This document shows, piece after piece, positions 17,243 through 27,494 of a stretch of DNA of 27,494 nucleotides (positions are counted from its first letter, which is position 1; every line of letters starts with the position of its first letter). The stretch is from positions 1 to 27,494 of the forward strand of contig JAFTDQ010000071.1 in the NCBI GenBank assembly GCA_017454075.1, written 5' to 3'. A program made the translations under genes and the position numbers. A model generated the notes under the pieces. That model saw only the letters and a program-made list of their open reading frames with translations. It was not told where the DNA came from and did not search any database. Origin of the DNA: Clostridia bacterium. GTDB lineage: Bacteria; Bacillota_A; Clostridia; Oscillospirales; CAG-272.

Positions 17243-18513
17243 TTCCAGAAATCAAATTCAAGGTCAAACATCCGGACGGTATCGCCGTCCTTAACTCCGA
17301 ATTCCTCGAGCGCGTCGATCACTCCGTTTTTGCGGAGCATACGCTGAAAATACGACATGGAGTCGCGGTCGCCGAAATTGACGGAGCCGAGAAGCCGGTA
17401 GAGCCATTCGGACTCGCATACCGTCGCGTCGCCGTCACGGTAGATGTTCAGCTCGTCCTTATCTTCGATCTCGGTCTCGGGGACCTCGTCCGGCTCGTAT
17501 ATTTTTATCTCCGGCAGGTCGCGGAGCATCCCGGCGACCGTCATTTTAAGTTCTTCGACGTTATATCCCGTGACGGCCGAGGTAAAGATAAGGGGCAGCC
17601 CCTTTTCCTTTGCGTAGCTTTCAAGTTCGGCGACGTGCTCGTTGTATTCGGCGAGCGAAACGTCGTATTTGTTCCCGACGAGAAGAACGGGCCGGCTGAG
17701 CAGCTGAGGGTCGTATTCACCGAGCTCCGCTGTTATCGTTTCAATATCGTCGGCGGGAGACCTGTCACAGTCGGCGGAAATGTCGACGACGTGAACGAAC
17801 ATACGGCATCGGTCGATATGTCTGAGAAACGTGTGCCCGAGCCCTTTTCCCTCGGACGCGCCTTCGATGAGACCGGGGATATCGGCCATTACGTAGCCGC
17901 TCCCCTCGCCGGTACGGACGACGCCGAGATTCGGCGAAAGTGTGGTGAACTCATAGTCCGCGATCTTCGGCCTCGCCGAGGACATTTTTGAAAGAAGGGA
18001 TGATTTTCCTACGTTCGGAAGTCCTATGATGGCGGCGTCGGCTATCATTTTGAGCTCAAAGGTGACCTCGAGCTCCTGCCCCTGCGTCCCCGCCTTCGCG
18101 AACCGCGGGATCTGACGCGTCGGCGTTGCGAAATGCCTGTTCCCCCAGCCGCCGCGGCCGCCGCGGCAGAGAACGAAATCGCCGCAGCCCGTCATATCCT
18201 TGATTATCCTTCCGGTGGACGTCTCCCTGACGACCGTCCCGGGAGGGACCGGGAGGACTATGTCCTCGCCGTTTTTGCCGTGAAACTTATCGCTTTTTCC
18301 GTCTCCGCCGTTCTCGGCGACGAACTTACGGCTGTATTTGTATCTCAGAAGGGTATTGTCGCCCTCGTCGATGCGAAGAACGATGTTCCCGCCGTTTCCT
18401 CCGTCTCCTCCGTCCGGTCCGCCGTGAGAAACGTATTTTTCACGGTGAAAAGAGACGCATCCGTTTCCGCCGTTTCCGGCTTTTACGTAAATCTTTACAA
18501 TGTCTAAAAGCAT
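17239..18513 (-). CDS. obg: Obg family GTPase (ObgE/CgtA)
   Basis: A 424-residue GTPase that acts in late 50S ribosome assembly and in stress signalling. Three domains are clear. The Obg fold at about 1-158 is Gly-rich (KAGNGGNGCVSFHREKYV, GGPDGGDGGNGGN). The G domain at about 159-335 has GLPNVGKSS (164-172), the switch region FTTLSPNLGVV, DIPGLIEGASEGKGLG, NKYD and the SAVTG loop. The C-terminal OCT domain at about 350-424 ends in DLEFDFWK. Length fits Firmicutes Obg, which carry the OCT extension. AGGACGG precedes the ATG by 4 nt, and the gene begins 1 nt after the ligA stop, so it is probably on the ligA transcript. The coupling of obg with a CofE-like gene is described in the findings. 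Confidence 0.96.
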   Translation of the reverse strand: MLLDIVKIYVKAGNGGNGCVSFHREKYVSHGGPDGGDGGNGGNIVLRIDEGDNTLLRYKYSRKFVAENGGDGKSDKFHGKNGEDIVLPVPPGTVVRETSTGRIIKDMTGCGDFVLCRGGRGGWGNRHFATPTRQIPRFAKAGTQGQELEVTFELKMIADAAIIGLPNVGKSSLLSKMSSARPKIADYEFTTLSPNLGVVRTGEGSGYVMADIPGLIEGASEGKGLGHTFLRHIDRCRMFVHVVDISADCDRSPADDIETITAELGEYDPQLLSRPVLLVGNKYDVSLAEYNEHVAELESYAKEKGLPLIFTSAVTGYNVEELKMTVAGMLRDLPEIKIYEPDEVPETEIEDKDELNIYRDGDATVCESEWLYRLLGSVNFGDRDSMSYFQRMLRKNGVIDALEEFGVKDGDTVRMFDLEFDFWK

Positions 18514-18514
18514 T

Positions 18515-20515
<2,001 letters not shown>

Positions 20516-20519
20516 TTAT

Positions 20520-20548
20520 ATGATACCATAAAACGGCGAAAATATCAA
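20520..20548 (-). promoter_or_regulatory. Sigma-A promoter for ligA
   Basis: Minus strand: TTGATA (20548-20543), 17-nt spacer, TATCAT (20525-20520), one or two mismatches per hexamer. Expected start near 20513, about 30 nt before the ligA ATG. It lies back-to-back with the groES promoter region. Confidence 0.7.
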
Positions 20549-20677
20549 GAGCGCTTTTTTGGCACTCAGCTTTTTCTTTTTGCAGCCGGCGGTCGCGGCT
20601 GACAAGTGATAAATCAAGAAACCGTGCAAAACGGCGCCTGTATTTGTAAACAATGTGTTAACTCGGGTTTCGGGGGC

Positions 20678-20706
20678 TTGACAATACGCCGAAAAGCGGT
20701 TATAAT
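20678..20706 (+). promoter_or_regulatory. Consensus sigma-A promoter for groES-groL
   Basis: TTGACA (20678-20683), 17-nt spacer, TATAAT (20701-20706), both full consensus. Expected start near 20713, just before the CIRCE element, the usual arrangement for HrcA-controlled groE operons. Confidence 0.92.
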
Positions 20707-20718
20707 CATACACGTTGA

Positions 20719-20745
20719 TTGGCACTCGAACGGTTCAAGTGCTAA
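20719..20745 (+). promoter_or_regulatory. CIRCE operator (HrcA binding site)
   Basis: Arms TTGGCACTC and AAGTGCTAA are separated by exactly 9 nt (GAACGGTTC). The CIRCE consensus is TTAGCACTC-N9-GAGTGCTAA, so each arm has one change. The spacing, position at about +7 of the transcript and the downstream groES make the call secure. HrcA represses here until heat or misfolded protein draws GroEL away from it. Confidence 0.93.
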
Positions 20746-20770
20746 AAATCGCATCACGGAGGTAATTACA

Positions 20771-21055
20771 ATGAAACTTAAACCGCTTGCCGACAGAGTA
20801 GTCGTAAAGTCTGTCGAAAGTGAAGAGACGACGAAGAGCGGAATCATTCTCGCCGCGGCGTCGAAAGAAAAGCCGCAGGTCGCGGAGGTCGTCGCGGTAG
20901 GTCCCGGCGGGCTCGTCGACGGAAAAGAAGTCAAGATGACCGTCAAGGTCGGCGACAAGGTGATAACGAGCAAATACTCGGGCACCGAGGTCAAGATCGA
21001 CGACGTGGAATACAATATAGTCAGGCAGAGCGACATCCTCGCGATAGTCGACTGA
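20771..21055 (+). CDS. groES: Co-chaperonin GroES
   Basis: 94 residues, the usual length. It forms the seven-subunit lid of the GroEL chamber. The start [13 protein letters not shown], the mobile-loop region [20 protein letters not shown] at about 18-37 with the hydrophobic IIL that docks on GroEL, and the end [20 protein letters not shown] are all classic. GGAGG lies 10 nt upstream of the ATG. The frame is open farther upstream, to an ATG at 20606, but that start precedes the promoter and the CIRCE element and is not used. First gene of the groES-groL operon, 21 nt before groL. Confidence 0.97.
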   Translation: MKLKPLADRVVVKSVESEETTKSGIILAAASKEKPQVAEVVAVGPGGLVDGKEVKMTVKVGDKVITSKYSGTEVKIDDVEYNIVRQSDILAIVD

Positions 21056-21061
21056 CCCTGA

Positions 21062-22715
<1,654 letters not shown>

Positions 22716-22735
22716 CTGAACCGAACACCAATCAG

Positions 22736-22761
22736 AAAGGACGGCGCGAGCCGTCTTTTTT
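22736..22761 (+). terminator. Rho-independent terminator of groES-groL
   Basis: Stem GACGGC / GCCGTC with loop GCGA, extended by an A-rich left flank (AAAG) that can pair with the U-tract, then six T. It starts 24 nt after the groL stop. Confidence 0.88.
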
Positions 22762-22809
22762 GTTTGTTAAGCATAAGAGTCACAAATTCTATTTTTTTGC
22801 TCAAAACTG

Positions 22810-22838
22810 TTGACATACTGTCATACACGTGTTATAAT
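22810..22838 (+). promoter_or_regulatory. Consensus sigma-A promoter of the three-gene cassette
   Basis: TTGACA (22810-22815), 17-nt spacer, TATAAT (22833-22838), both full consensus. An exact second copy of the 8-mer GTTATAAT lies 20 nt downstream (22851-22858), in the leader before the first gene; without a matching -35 box it is probably not a second promoter. Confidence 0.85.
22811..22823. promoter_or_regulatory. Possible operator: palindrome over the -35 box
   Basis: TGACA-TAC-TGTCA is a 13-nt inverted repeat that overlaps five of the six -35 bases. Repressors with such placement block RNA polymerase. Part of the palindrome is forced by the -35 consensus, so chance is possible. No regulator gene is next to it. 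Confidence 0.4.
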
Positions 22839-22885
22839 ATCAACAGCCGCGTTATAATGCGAAAAAAGAGAAAAGAGGTTCAAAT

Positions 22886-24319
22886 ATGAAAAAACAACAG
22901 CAACGCATGATTAAGCTGATCATGTCAGCGATTCTCATCGTCTCATTTACTGTTTCGCCGCTTAATCTTATCATCAACGCGGTTTATGACGTAGAGGGGG
23001 TTCTCAGAAGACCTCCGAACCCCATTCAAATCCCTTCTTCAATTTCTATCTCGAAAGGTGAAGCGTATTATCTTGATCCTATTTACATACTCGACAACGG
23101 TGAATATTACACTTGGAGTTCTTCCAATACGTCCGTTGCAACGGTGACCACATACGGCCTTGTAAACGGTATTTCCGGCGGTTCTGCAACAATAACGGTC
23201 GTACTGCATACGAACGATTATGGGACTTACACGAAAACTTGCTCTGTTTCAGTAAGTTCTTCAGCATTGATTGCAAGCGGGACTTACTTTATTGAAAATA
23301 TCAACGCAGGTAAATATATCGATGTAGAAGGTCCAAGCACAGCGAACGGGGCGGCTATGCAACTTTGGGAACTTACTGGAGCGTCTCAAAGAAAATGGAT
23401 CATACAAATTGGTAGTGACGGATATTTCAGAGTTAAATCAAAATATTCGCTTAAATATATGCGAGTTACTACCAGCGGTTCCTCCCCGGGGGAAACTATT
23501 ACACAGTATTCGACATCCTCTGTCAACGGTGCAAAATGGGCGCTGATGAGAACATCGGCAGGGAATTATGCTTTTGTCCCCGCTTCATCGACCGATTCGC
23601 TTGTTGTCCTCAACGCTCCCGGAGCATCCAACGGATATGATCTGAACACGGCAACGTATACTGCCAATTTGGACTATAAGGATGAATGGAAGTTATATGA
23701 TGTAAATAGCATCTATGGCTCTAAGTCGTTCAGAACGCTTAATACGAACATGTATACAGCAATTAACTGCCATGGTTATGCAATGTTCAGGAATGATTCA
23801 CCAACAGGATGGCTTAACTCTACCAGCAATTACATTTCGGGAATAACTCCGACAGGAACTATAGGTAACAACGATTACTCTGATACGATAAGACATACTA
23901 TCAGCAATAAGACGAAGAGCGATTTTGAAAATTGGCTCACAAACAACGGATACACATACCAATATGAAGTTACTTTTGCAGATAACGGTCAAAACAAGAT
24001 TCTTCAATCAAACCAGTACCGTGTGGTATTAAGAACTGGTTTCCATAACATTGCATTTACTTATGGGGGGCAATACTATCCATACCCAGCTTATTACGAT
24101 TACCATTTCTGGTATCAGACAAACGATGGCACCTGGGCAGACAAGCACGGATCAACACAGTATTCTGAACCGGAGCATTTATCTTCAGGTATAACTCCGG
24201 AATCAACGTCAACAACCGGTTGGAATTTGGACTTTTATGACACGAACAGCGGAGAAATCGCTTACACTTACAACAATTTTTATGACGGCGATTTTTTTGT
24301 GTATATAATAACTTATTGA
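22886..24319 (+). CDS. Secreted protein: Ig-like domain, ricin-type lectin domain, putative Cys-His hydrolase domain
   Basis: 477 residues. Signal peptide at 1-32 (KLIMSAILIVSFTVSPLNLI). Residues about 48-125 form a Big_2-type Ig domain (SISISKGEAYYLDP, WSSSNTSVATVTTYGLVNGI, GSATITVVL). Residues about 130-272 resemble a ricin B/RICIN-type lectin (GTYFIENINAGKYIDVEG, AAMQLWELTGASQRKWII), a carbohydrate-binding beta-trefoil. The C-terminal 190 residues carry NCHGYAMF with Cys295, a DYHFWYQTNDGTW strand with His407 and WADKHG; this spacing looks like a papain/NlpC-type Cys-His pair and recalls Clostridia proteins with NCYxYA and HxW...WSHKxG motifs. Peptidase or amidase activity is inference. 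Base and codon use are AT-rich compared with groL. First gene of the cassette; 10 nt before the next. Confidence 0.75.
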   Translation: MKKQQQRMIKLIMSAILIVSFTVSPLNLIINAVYDVEGVLRRPPNPIQIPSSISISKGEAYYLDPIYILDNGEYYTWSSSNTSVATVTTYGLVNGISGGSATITVVLHTNDYGTYTKTCSVSVSSSALIASGTYFIENINAGKYIDVEGPSTANGAAMQLWELTGASQRKWIIQIGSDGYFRVKSKYSLKYMRVTTSGSSPGETITQYSTSSVNGAKWALMRTSAGNYAFVPASSTDSLVVLNAPGASNGYDLNTATYTANLDYKDEWKLYDVNSIYGSKSFRTLNTNMYTAINCHGYAMFRNDSPTGWLNSTSNYISGITPTGTIGNNDYSDTIRHTISNKTKSDFENWLTNNGYTYQYEVTFADNGQNKILQSNQYRVVLRTGFHNIAFTYGGQYYPYPAYYDYHFWYQTNDGTWADKHGSTQYSEPEHLSSGITPESTSTTGWNLDFYDTNSGEIAYTYNNFYDGDFFVYIITY

Positions 24320-24329
24320 CGGAGAAAGG

Positions 24330-25127
24330 ATGCTCGACATGAAAAAAAAAGTTATAGTAATTATCATCGTCTCGGTCGTTTTGCTTGCGGCAACTCTGAC
24401 CGCGATAGCCGCATCCGGTGCGGATATTTTAGGACTATTACGCGGGAATACGACAGAAAACGGCGAGCCTGCAGTTGAAGGAGAACTTATGAAATCCATC
24501 CTCGGCACAGACGCTTATAAAACAAATTTTGACGATCTCACCCCTTATTCCTACGACGATTTTCTGGTTCGGATCGTAAGGAGGCCAGCCGCTGGGAGAG
24601 ATATTATATCGACAGCTTCCTTTTATCTCGCCGATATTTTCGCGTTTAACGACGCGTATCTCATCGAAAAGCTGATTCCGGTAAATGATAACTGCATAGC
24701 CGCGGAATATAAGCTTGAAAAAAACGGGGAGTATCTCGATACGTTTGTCGTTTTTGACAAACAAGTGATTACAGACGGCGACAAAAAATATGAGAACTGG
24801 CGGTATAGCGGTGAACTTTATTTTGCCAATCGTGAATTGACATTCTCTGATTTTGAAAAATACAAAGGAGAAACAGTTAGAACTGACAAAATACCTTTTG
24901 TCGTTGATTTCAGAAGCGTCGGTTTTGTCAGCGATACCTCCGACTCCGCGGACGTATACTCGGAGGAAAACTATCTTTTGAAGGACGGATTTGTGATCGT
25001 CAGATATTCGGTAAACTCATATGAGGAAAAAGAGATAACCGTAAAGGACGTGATCTTTATCCCGTATGGAGAACAGGACGACAGGTTTCAGTCTGATTCG
25101 CTGATAAAGTATTTATTCAGACTTTGA
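24330..25127 (+). CDS. Membrane-anchored extracytoplasmic protein of unknown function
   Basis: 265 residues. A short basic start and a hydrophobic segment (VIVIIIVSVVLLAATLTAIA, about 8-27) give a single N-terminal membrane helix or uncleaved signal. The rest is acidic, with several short strands and many Tyr/Asp/Phe (FDDLTPYSYDDFLVRIV; NENWRYSGELYF-type region near 150; VKDVIFIPYGEQDDRF near the end). No catalytic motif, Cys, or known fold was recognised. Start: ATG at 24330 with GGAG 5 nt upstream; ATG at 24339 is also possible. It lies 10 nt after the lectin-hydrolase gene, so the two are probably co-transcribed. An accessory or protective role for the neighbour is only a guess from linkage. 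Confidence 0.6.
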   Translation: MLDMKKKVIVIIIVSVVLLAATLTAIAASGADILGLLRGNTTENGEPAVEGELMKSILGTDAYKTNFDDLTPYSYDDFLVRIVRRPAAGRDIISTASFYLADIFAFNDAYLIEKLIPVNDNCIAAEYKLEKNGEYLDTFVVFDKQVITDGDKKYENWRYSGELYFANRELTFSDFEKYKGETVRTDKIPFVVDFRSVGFVSDTSDSADVYSEENYLLKDGFVIVRYSVNSYEEKEITVKDVIFIPYGEQDDRFQSDSLIKYLFRL

Positions 25128-25218
25128 CTTCGACTGTTGATTAAAACTGCCTAAAACATGCCGGCGTGGTCCAACCCGTAAAGATCTCAAAAATGTCGGG
25201 AGAAAAGAGGACTTCAGT

Positions 25219-25815
25219 ATGAGAATCAATTTAAGAAGAGCAACAGTTATTACGCTTTTCATAATGACTATATTCCTGTGTTCGTGCGGGACATTTACTT
25301 TACCGGGGGTAAGCGGTGATTATGAACCTGTAAATGATCCCGAAACACTCATTGACCGGAATGCAAACGTGTTTCGGGGTACCGTCGAAAACATCTCGTT
25401 TGGTTTCTTCGACAAAGACATGACAGAAGTAAAACATATAAATCTCTGGTCCTATAGCGCGTACTGCCACTTTTACACAATCTACGATGTCAGAGTGGAC
25501 ACGGTATTCAAAGGTGAGATTGAAACGGAAACGGTTCGGGTTGCCGTTCTCGGCGGTCTTTACGGTCAAAAGAAAGAAGAACAGATTAAAGTTATCAATC
25601 AGGCTGCGTTGACGTTTTTCAGTGATATTTCGATTCCTCTCGCAGAGAGCAGTCCAGCAATGTGTGAGGGCAAGGAATATCTTATTATGTCAAAAAAATG
25701 TCTCAATGGGATTGAATTGTTAAGCGACCCTCAGGGCTGCTTTGAAAAGAATGGAAAGCCGGATGAGGGCGGGCTGTCCTACGAAGACATACTGAAAATT
25801 GTATCGGCCAAATGA
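25219..25815 (+). CDS. Lipoprotein with OB-fold-like motif, unknown function
   Basis: 198 residues. A basic start, a hydrophobic stretch and LCSC with Cys23 form a lipoprotein signal; the mature protein should be lipidated at Cys23 and held on the outer face of the membrane. The region about 45-115 has the pattern NVFRGTVENISF ... YTIYDVRVDTVFKGE ... VRVAVLGG, which I recognise from many small bacterial lipoproteins (a Gly-Thr-Val strand, then TxYxVxVxxVxKG, then a V-rich strand ending in GG); it looks like a small beta barrel. The C-terminal part contains a CEGKEYLIMSKK-type strand. A GAGG site lies 9 nt before the ATG. It is third in the cassette after a 91-nt gap that holds no clear promoter, and stands just upstream of the second groL-end repeat. 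Function not assigned. Confidence 0.65.
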   Translation: MRINLRRATVITLFIMTIFLCSCGTFTLPGVSGDYEPVNDPETLIDRNANVFRGTVENISFGFFDKDMTEVKHINLWSYSAYCHFYTIYDVRVDTVFKGEIETETVRVAVLGGLYGQKKEEQIKVINQAALTFFSDISIPLAESSPAMCEGKEYLIMSKKCLNGIELLSDPQGCFEKNGKPDEGGLSYEDILKIVSAK

Positions 25816-25847
25816 CGGATCAGAAATCTGCCTGCGCTGTAACTATA

Positions 25848-25866
25848 GACGGAATGTACTGATTCC
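25848..25866 (+). repeat. Direct repeat copy 2 (relic of the groL 3' end)
   Basis: GACGGAATGTACTGATTCC, one mismatch from the groL end. In the groL frame it reads IDGMY-stop, where GroEL reads MDGMY-stop. It lies outside any gene, 32 nt after the lipoprotein stop. Confidence 0.75.
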
Positions 25867-25888
25867 GCTCGAAAAAGCAATATTTGAA

Positions 25889-25912
25889 AAAGGACGGCTT
25901 CGGCCGTCCTTT
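25889..25912. terminator. Bidirectional terminator with UUCG loop
   Basis: Perfect 10-bp stem AAAGGACGGC / GCCGTCCTTT with a TTCG loop (CGAA on the other strand). On the minus strand it continues into TTTTTC and lies 15 nt after the esterase stop, a good terminator there; on the plus strand it closes the cassette with a poor U-tract. Confidence 0.8.
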
Positions 25913-25926
25913 CGGTTTGATTTGAA

Positions 25927-27234
25927 TTATTTTCCTTTGACAAGCATTTTTCGCTTGTAAACGCCGTCCGCGCATCTGACGAGGAGATATTCGTTCTTTC
26001 TCCCGCCGAAGGCGATCTCGGTCGCGCCCCCCGACGGAAGGTCGAGGATCGCCCTGACGAGGCCGTACTGATCGGTGCACTGCACGCCGATCTCGGTCAG
26101 CGCGAAGGTCATGAAGTCGGACGCCGAGCAGAGCGAAACGGCGCCGGGGACGTCGGGTATCTTTTTCGTGTGGAGACATCCGCTCACGTAGGGCGGCGCG
26201 AGCGTGCCGTCGCTCATTATCGTGAAGGTCAGAAGACACGGTTTCATTGAGTCCGCCGCGTAGAGGCGTTTCCCGTCGACGGATACCGCGACAGACGTCA
26301 GGCGCTTAAACCCTTCGGCGGCCTTTTCTCGCGCGCCGTCGGGCTTTTTGAGCCATATCGCGTTCCCGGAAACGTAATACTCTCCGATCCCCTCGACGTG
26401 ATTTTTCGGTGACGGCATTCTTTTCATATCGGTCTTTTCCCATCCCGAGCCGAATTTAACGAGCTTGTCGAGCGAATAGGTGTTGCGGAGCGGTTTTATC
26501 GGCTTTGAACTGTGGAATTCCCAAACCCATGAAAGCACGGAGTACAGAGAGCCCGTGTTGCGGAATCTGCTCCCGTGCCATTCACCGGGGAGGTACGCCG
26601 AGCGGCAGTCGTATCCGCAGAAAGCGAGCGTTTTCTCGAGCGTGACGTCGGCGGCGTAGAGACTTCCGAAGCATTCGTCGGGCTCCTCCTCCGAATACTC
26701 CATGAAAATGCGGAAAGGCCGTGTTTCGTATAACCGCATCTGGGAAACGAGCTCGTCGCCGCCGGACATTGATGCGACCGCCGGGGAGCTCAGATAAAGC
26801 AGATGAAAATACTCCGGGTGGAACCAGGCGTCGCAGAGCGCGCGGTTACCGCCGGACGAGCAGCCGCAGATCAGATGCAGGTCGGGGCTGTCGGTTATTT
26901 TCAGCCCGTATTCCGAAACGAGGAAAGGAATTATCTCGAGTACGACGAAATCCGAATATTCTCTGTCAAAAAGATCGTAGTTCTGCTGTCTTACCGCAAA
27001 GTCGGTCCCGTCGCGCTCCGGAAAAACCCCGGGCGTGACCCCGATATACGTGCATACCGGCGCGAAACCCCTTTTTATCAGGGCTTCCGTCACCTCGATT
27101 ATCTGGTCGTTGATCCCGTCGTGCGTGAAGCACAGCGCGGTCGGCGCGTCCGTTTCGGGTATCACCATCGTGTAGTCGAACACCTTGTCCTTACAGAACG
27201 TTTTTCCCGTGTATTTTCCGCTGACAGTTTTCAT
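25927..27234 (-). CDS. Esterase D/Fes-like alpha/beta hydrolase with C-terminal beta-propeller-like half
   Basis: 435 residues without a signal peptide. The N-terminal half (about 1-250) is an alpha/beta hydrolase of the esterase D/enterochelin esterase type: ALCFTHDGIND as oxyanion region, nucleophile Ser126 in GCSSGG, and a candidate catalytic His220 in LPGEWHGSRFRN; an acid lies probably around 180-187. The C-terminal half (about 265-435) resembles blades of an SMP-30/gluconolactonase-like propeller (SVAVSVDGKRLYAADSMK, GGATEIAFGGRKNEYLLVR), but is too short for a full six-blade propeller. The combination suggests release of acyl groups from sugars or other intracellular esters; substrate unknown. 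Start: ATG at 27234 has GGAGGG 3 nt upstream; the frame runs on to 27324, but that point is inside the promoter. Monocistronic between promoter and terminator. Confidence 0.75.
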   Translation of the reverse strand: MKTVSGKYTGKTFCKDKVFDYTMVIPETDAPTALCFTHDGINDQIIEVTEALIKRGFAPVCTYIGVTPGVFPERDGTDFAVRQQNYDLFDREYSDFVVLEIIPFLVSEYGLKITDSPDLHLICGCSSGGNRALCDAWFHPEYFHLLYLSSPAVASMSGGDELVSQMRLYETRPFRIFMEYSEEEPDECFGSLYAADVTLEKTLAFCGYDCRSAYLPGEWHGSRFRNTGSLYSVLSWVWEFHSSKPIKPLRNTYSLDKLVKFGSGWEKTDMKRMPSPKNHVEGIGEYYVSGNAIWLKKPDGAREKAAEGFKRLTSVAVSVDGKRLYAADSMKPCLLTFTIMSDGTLAPPYVSGCLHTKKIPDVPGAVSLCSASDFMTFALTEIGVQCTDQYGLVRAILDLPSGGATEIAFGGRKNEYLLVRCADGVYKRKMLVKGK

Positions 27235-27295
27235 TTTCCCTCCGTGCGTGCTTTTCACGATACGCGTCTTTTTATACGCCGCGGCATTTATCGAT

Positions 27296-27324
27296 ATTTT
27301 AACAGAAACGCTCGCCGTTGTCAA
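27296..27324 (-). promoter_or_regulatory. Sigma-A promoter of the esterase gene
   Basis: Minus strand: TTGACA (27324-27319), 17-nt spacer, TAAAAT (27301-27296), one mismatch in total. Start expected near 27289, leaving a leader of about 55 nt. Confidence 0.8.
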
Positions 27325-27419
27325 CAGGAGCGATCGCCGAAAAAACGTGATCGTGTACGTTTGTCAATGATGTGAGACCAAGTTTTGAAAAAATAATTGA
27401 GCAAAGAAAGAACAAAAGC

Positions 27420-27486
27420 GTCCAGCGGGGTGAGTGAGAGAGGGGTGGAGCGGAGCGGAACCCCGAACGAAGGAAGCCCGCTGGGC
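27420..27486. other. GC-rich nested inverted repeat at window end (candidate structured RNA or dispersed repeat)
   Basis: An outer stem pairs GTCCAGCGGG (27420-27429) with CCCGCTGGGC (27477-27486), ten pairs including one G-U. Inside it, GGGGT (27442-27446) pairs with ACCCC (27460-27464) around a purine-rich loop that repeats GGAGC. The purine/pyrimidine bias differs from the flanks. The window ends 8 nt later, so the full unit is not visible. I see no convincing gene in 27325-27494. Confidence 0.45.
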
Positions 27487-27494
27487 ACTCGGCG

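Noticed and set aside
22851..22858. Second TATAAT in the cassette leader as a second promoter
   Set aside because: No acceptable -35 box at 16-18 nt upstream; it lies downstream of the consensus promoter.
25128..25218. Possible separate promoter for the lipoprotein gene (TTGACT and TTGATT near 25124-25143)
   Set aside because: No -10 hexamer at a proper spacing; co-transcription or a weak promoter remains possible but cannot be supported.

Overview
The window looks like chromosomal DNA of a low-to-moderate-complexity anaerobic Clostridia (Firmicutes) genome, probably an uncultured gut or rumen member of the Eubacteriales/Oscillospirales. This is judged from the protein style (ObgE with a C-terminal OCT domain, NAD-dependent LigA, CIRCE-controlled groESL, Clostridia-type surface proteins with Ig-like, InlB-type and SpaA-type repeats) and from textbook sigma-A promoters with 17-nt spacers. 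The lineage call is inference. Core genes are GC-rich (a counted 60-nt sample of groL has 41 G/C), while several accessory stretches are clearly AT-richer (a counted 60-nt sample at 23641 has 23 G/C).

Layout. (1) Bases 1-4866, plus strand: a tightly coupled type IV pilus / type II secretion-like operon. It holds the end of a PilN-like gene, a PilO-like gene, a GspK/PilX-like minor pilin without Glu5, GspI-like and GspJ-like prepilins with Glu5, and a large prepilin whose passenger carries GLUG-type repeats. (2) 4899-14075: a roughly 3058-residue secreted repeat protein, coupled to the pilin operon, built from InlB/Listeria-Bacteroides-type repeats, a long Tyr-rich repeat tract and Cna-B/SpaA-like domains, with no visible wall anchor. 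A perfect 34-nt palindromic terminator follows. (3) 14222-16362, minus strand: a CxxC-rich exported Ig-like protein and a pyridoxal/pyridoxamine kinase, driven by a consensus promoter with a hairpin just before the ribosome binding site. (4) 16505-20482, minus strand: ligA, obg and a CofE-like ligase, apparently one operon. (5) 20678-22761, plus strand: groES-groL behind a consensus promoter and a slightly degenerate CIRCE operator. (6) 22770-25840, plus strand: an AT-richer cassette with three exported proteins (an Ig/ricin-lectin protein with a putative Cys-His hydrolase domain, a membrane-anchored protein, a lipoprotein) behind its own consensus promoter. (7) 25927-27234, minus strand: an esterase fused to a beta-propeller-like half. 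(8) The last 75 bases hold a GC-rich nested inverted repeat.

Two observations stand out. First, the pilin operon runs directly into a giant anchorless repeat protein, and one pilin itself carries a beta-solenoid-type passenger; together these look like a pilus-tip adhesin module analogous in logic (not in sequence) to PilY1. Second, the AT-rich three-gene cassette is bracketed by an 18/19 direct repeat of the groL 3' end, each copy followed at nearly the same distance by a terminator starting with the same 10 bases. This suggests the cassette was inserted at the groL 3' end. No recombinase, tRNA, rRNA, CRISPR array or insertion sequence was seen in the window.
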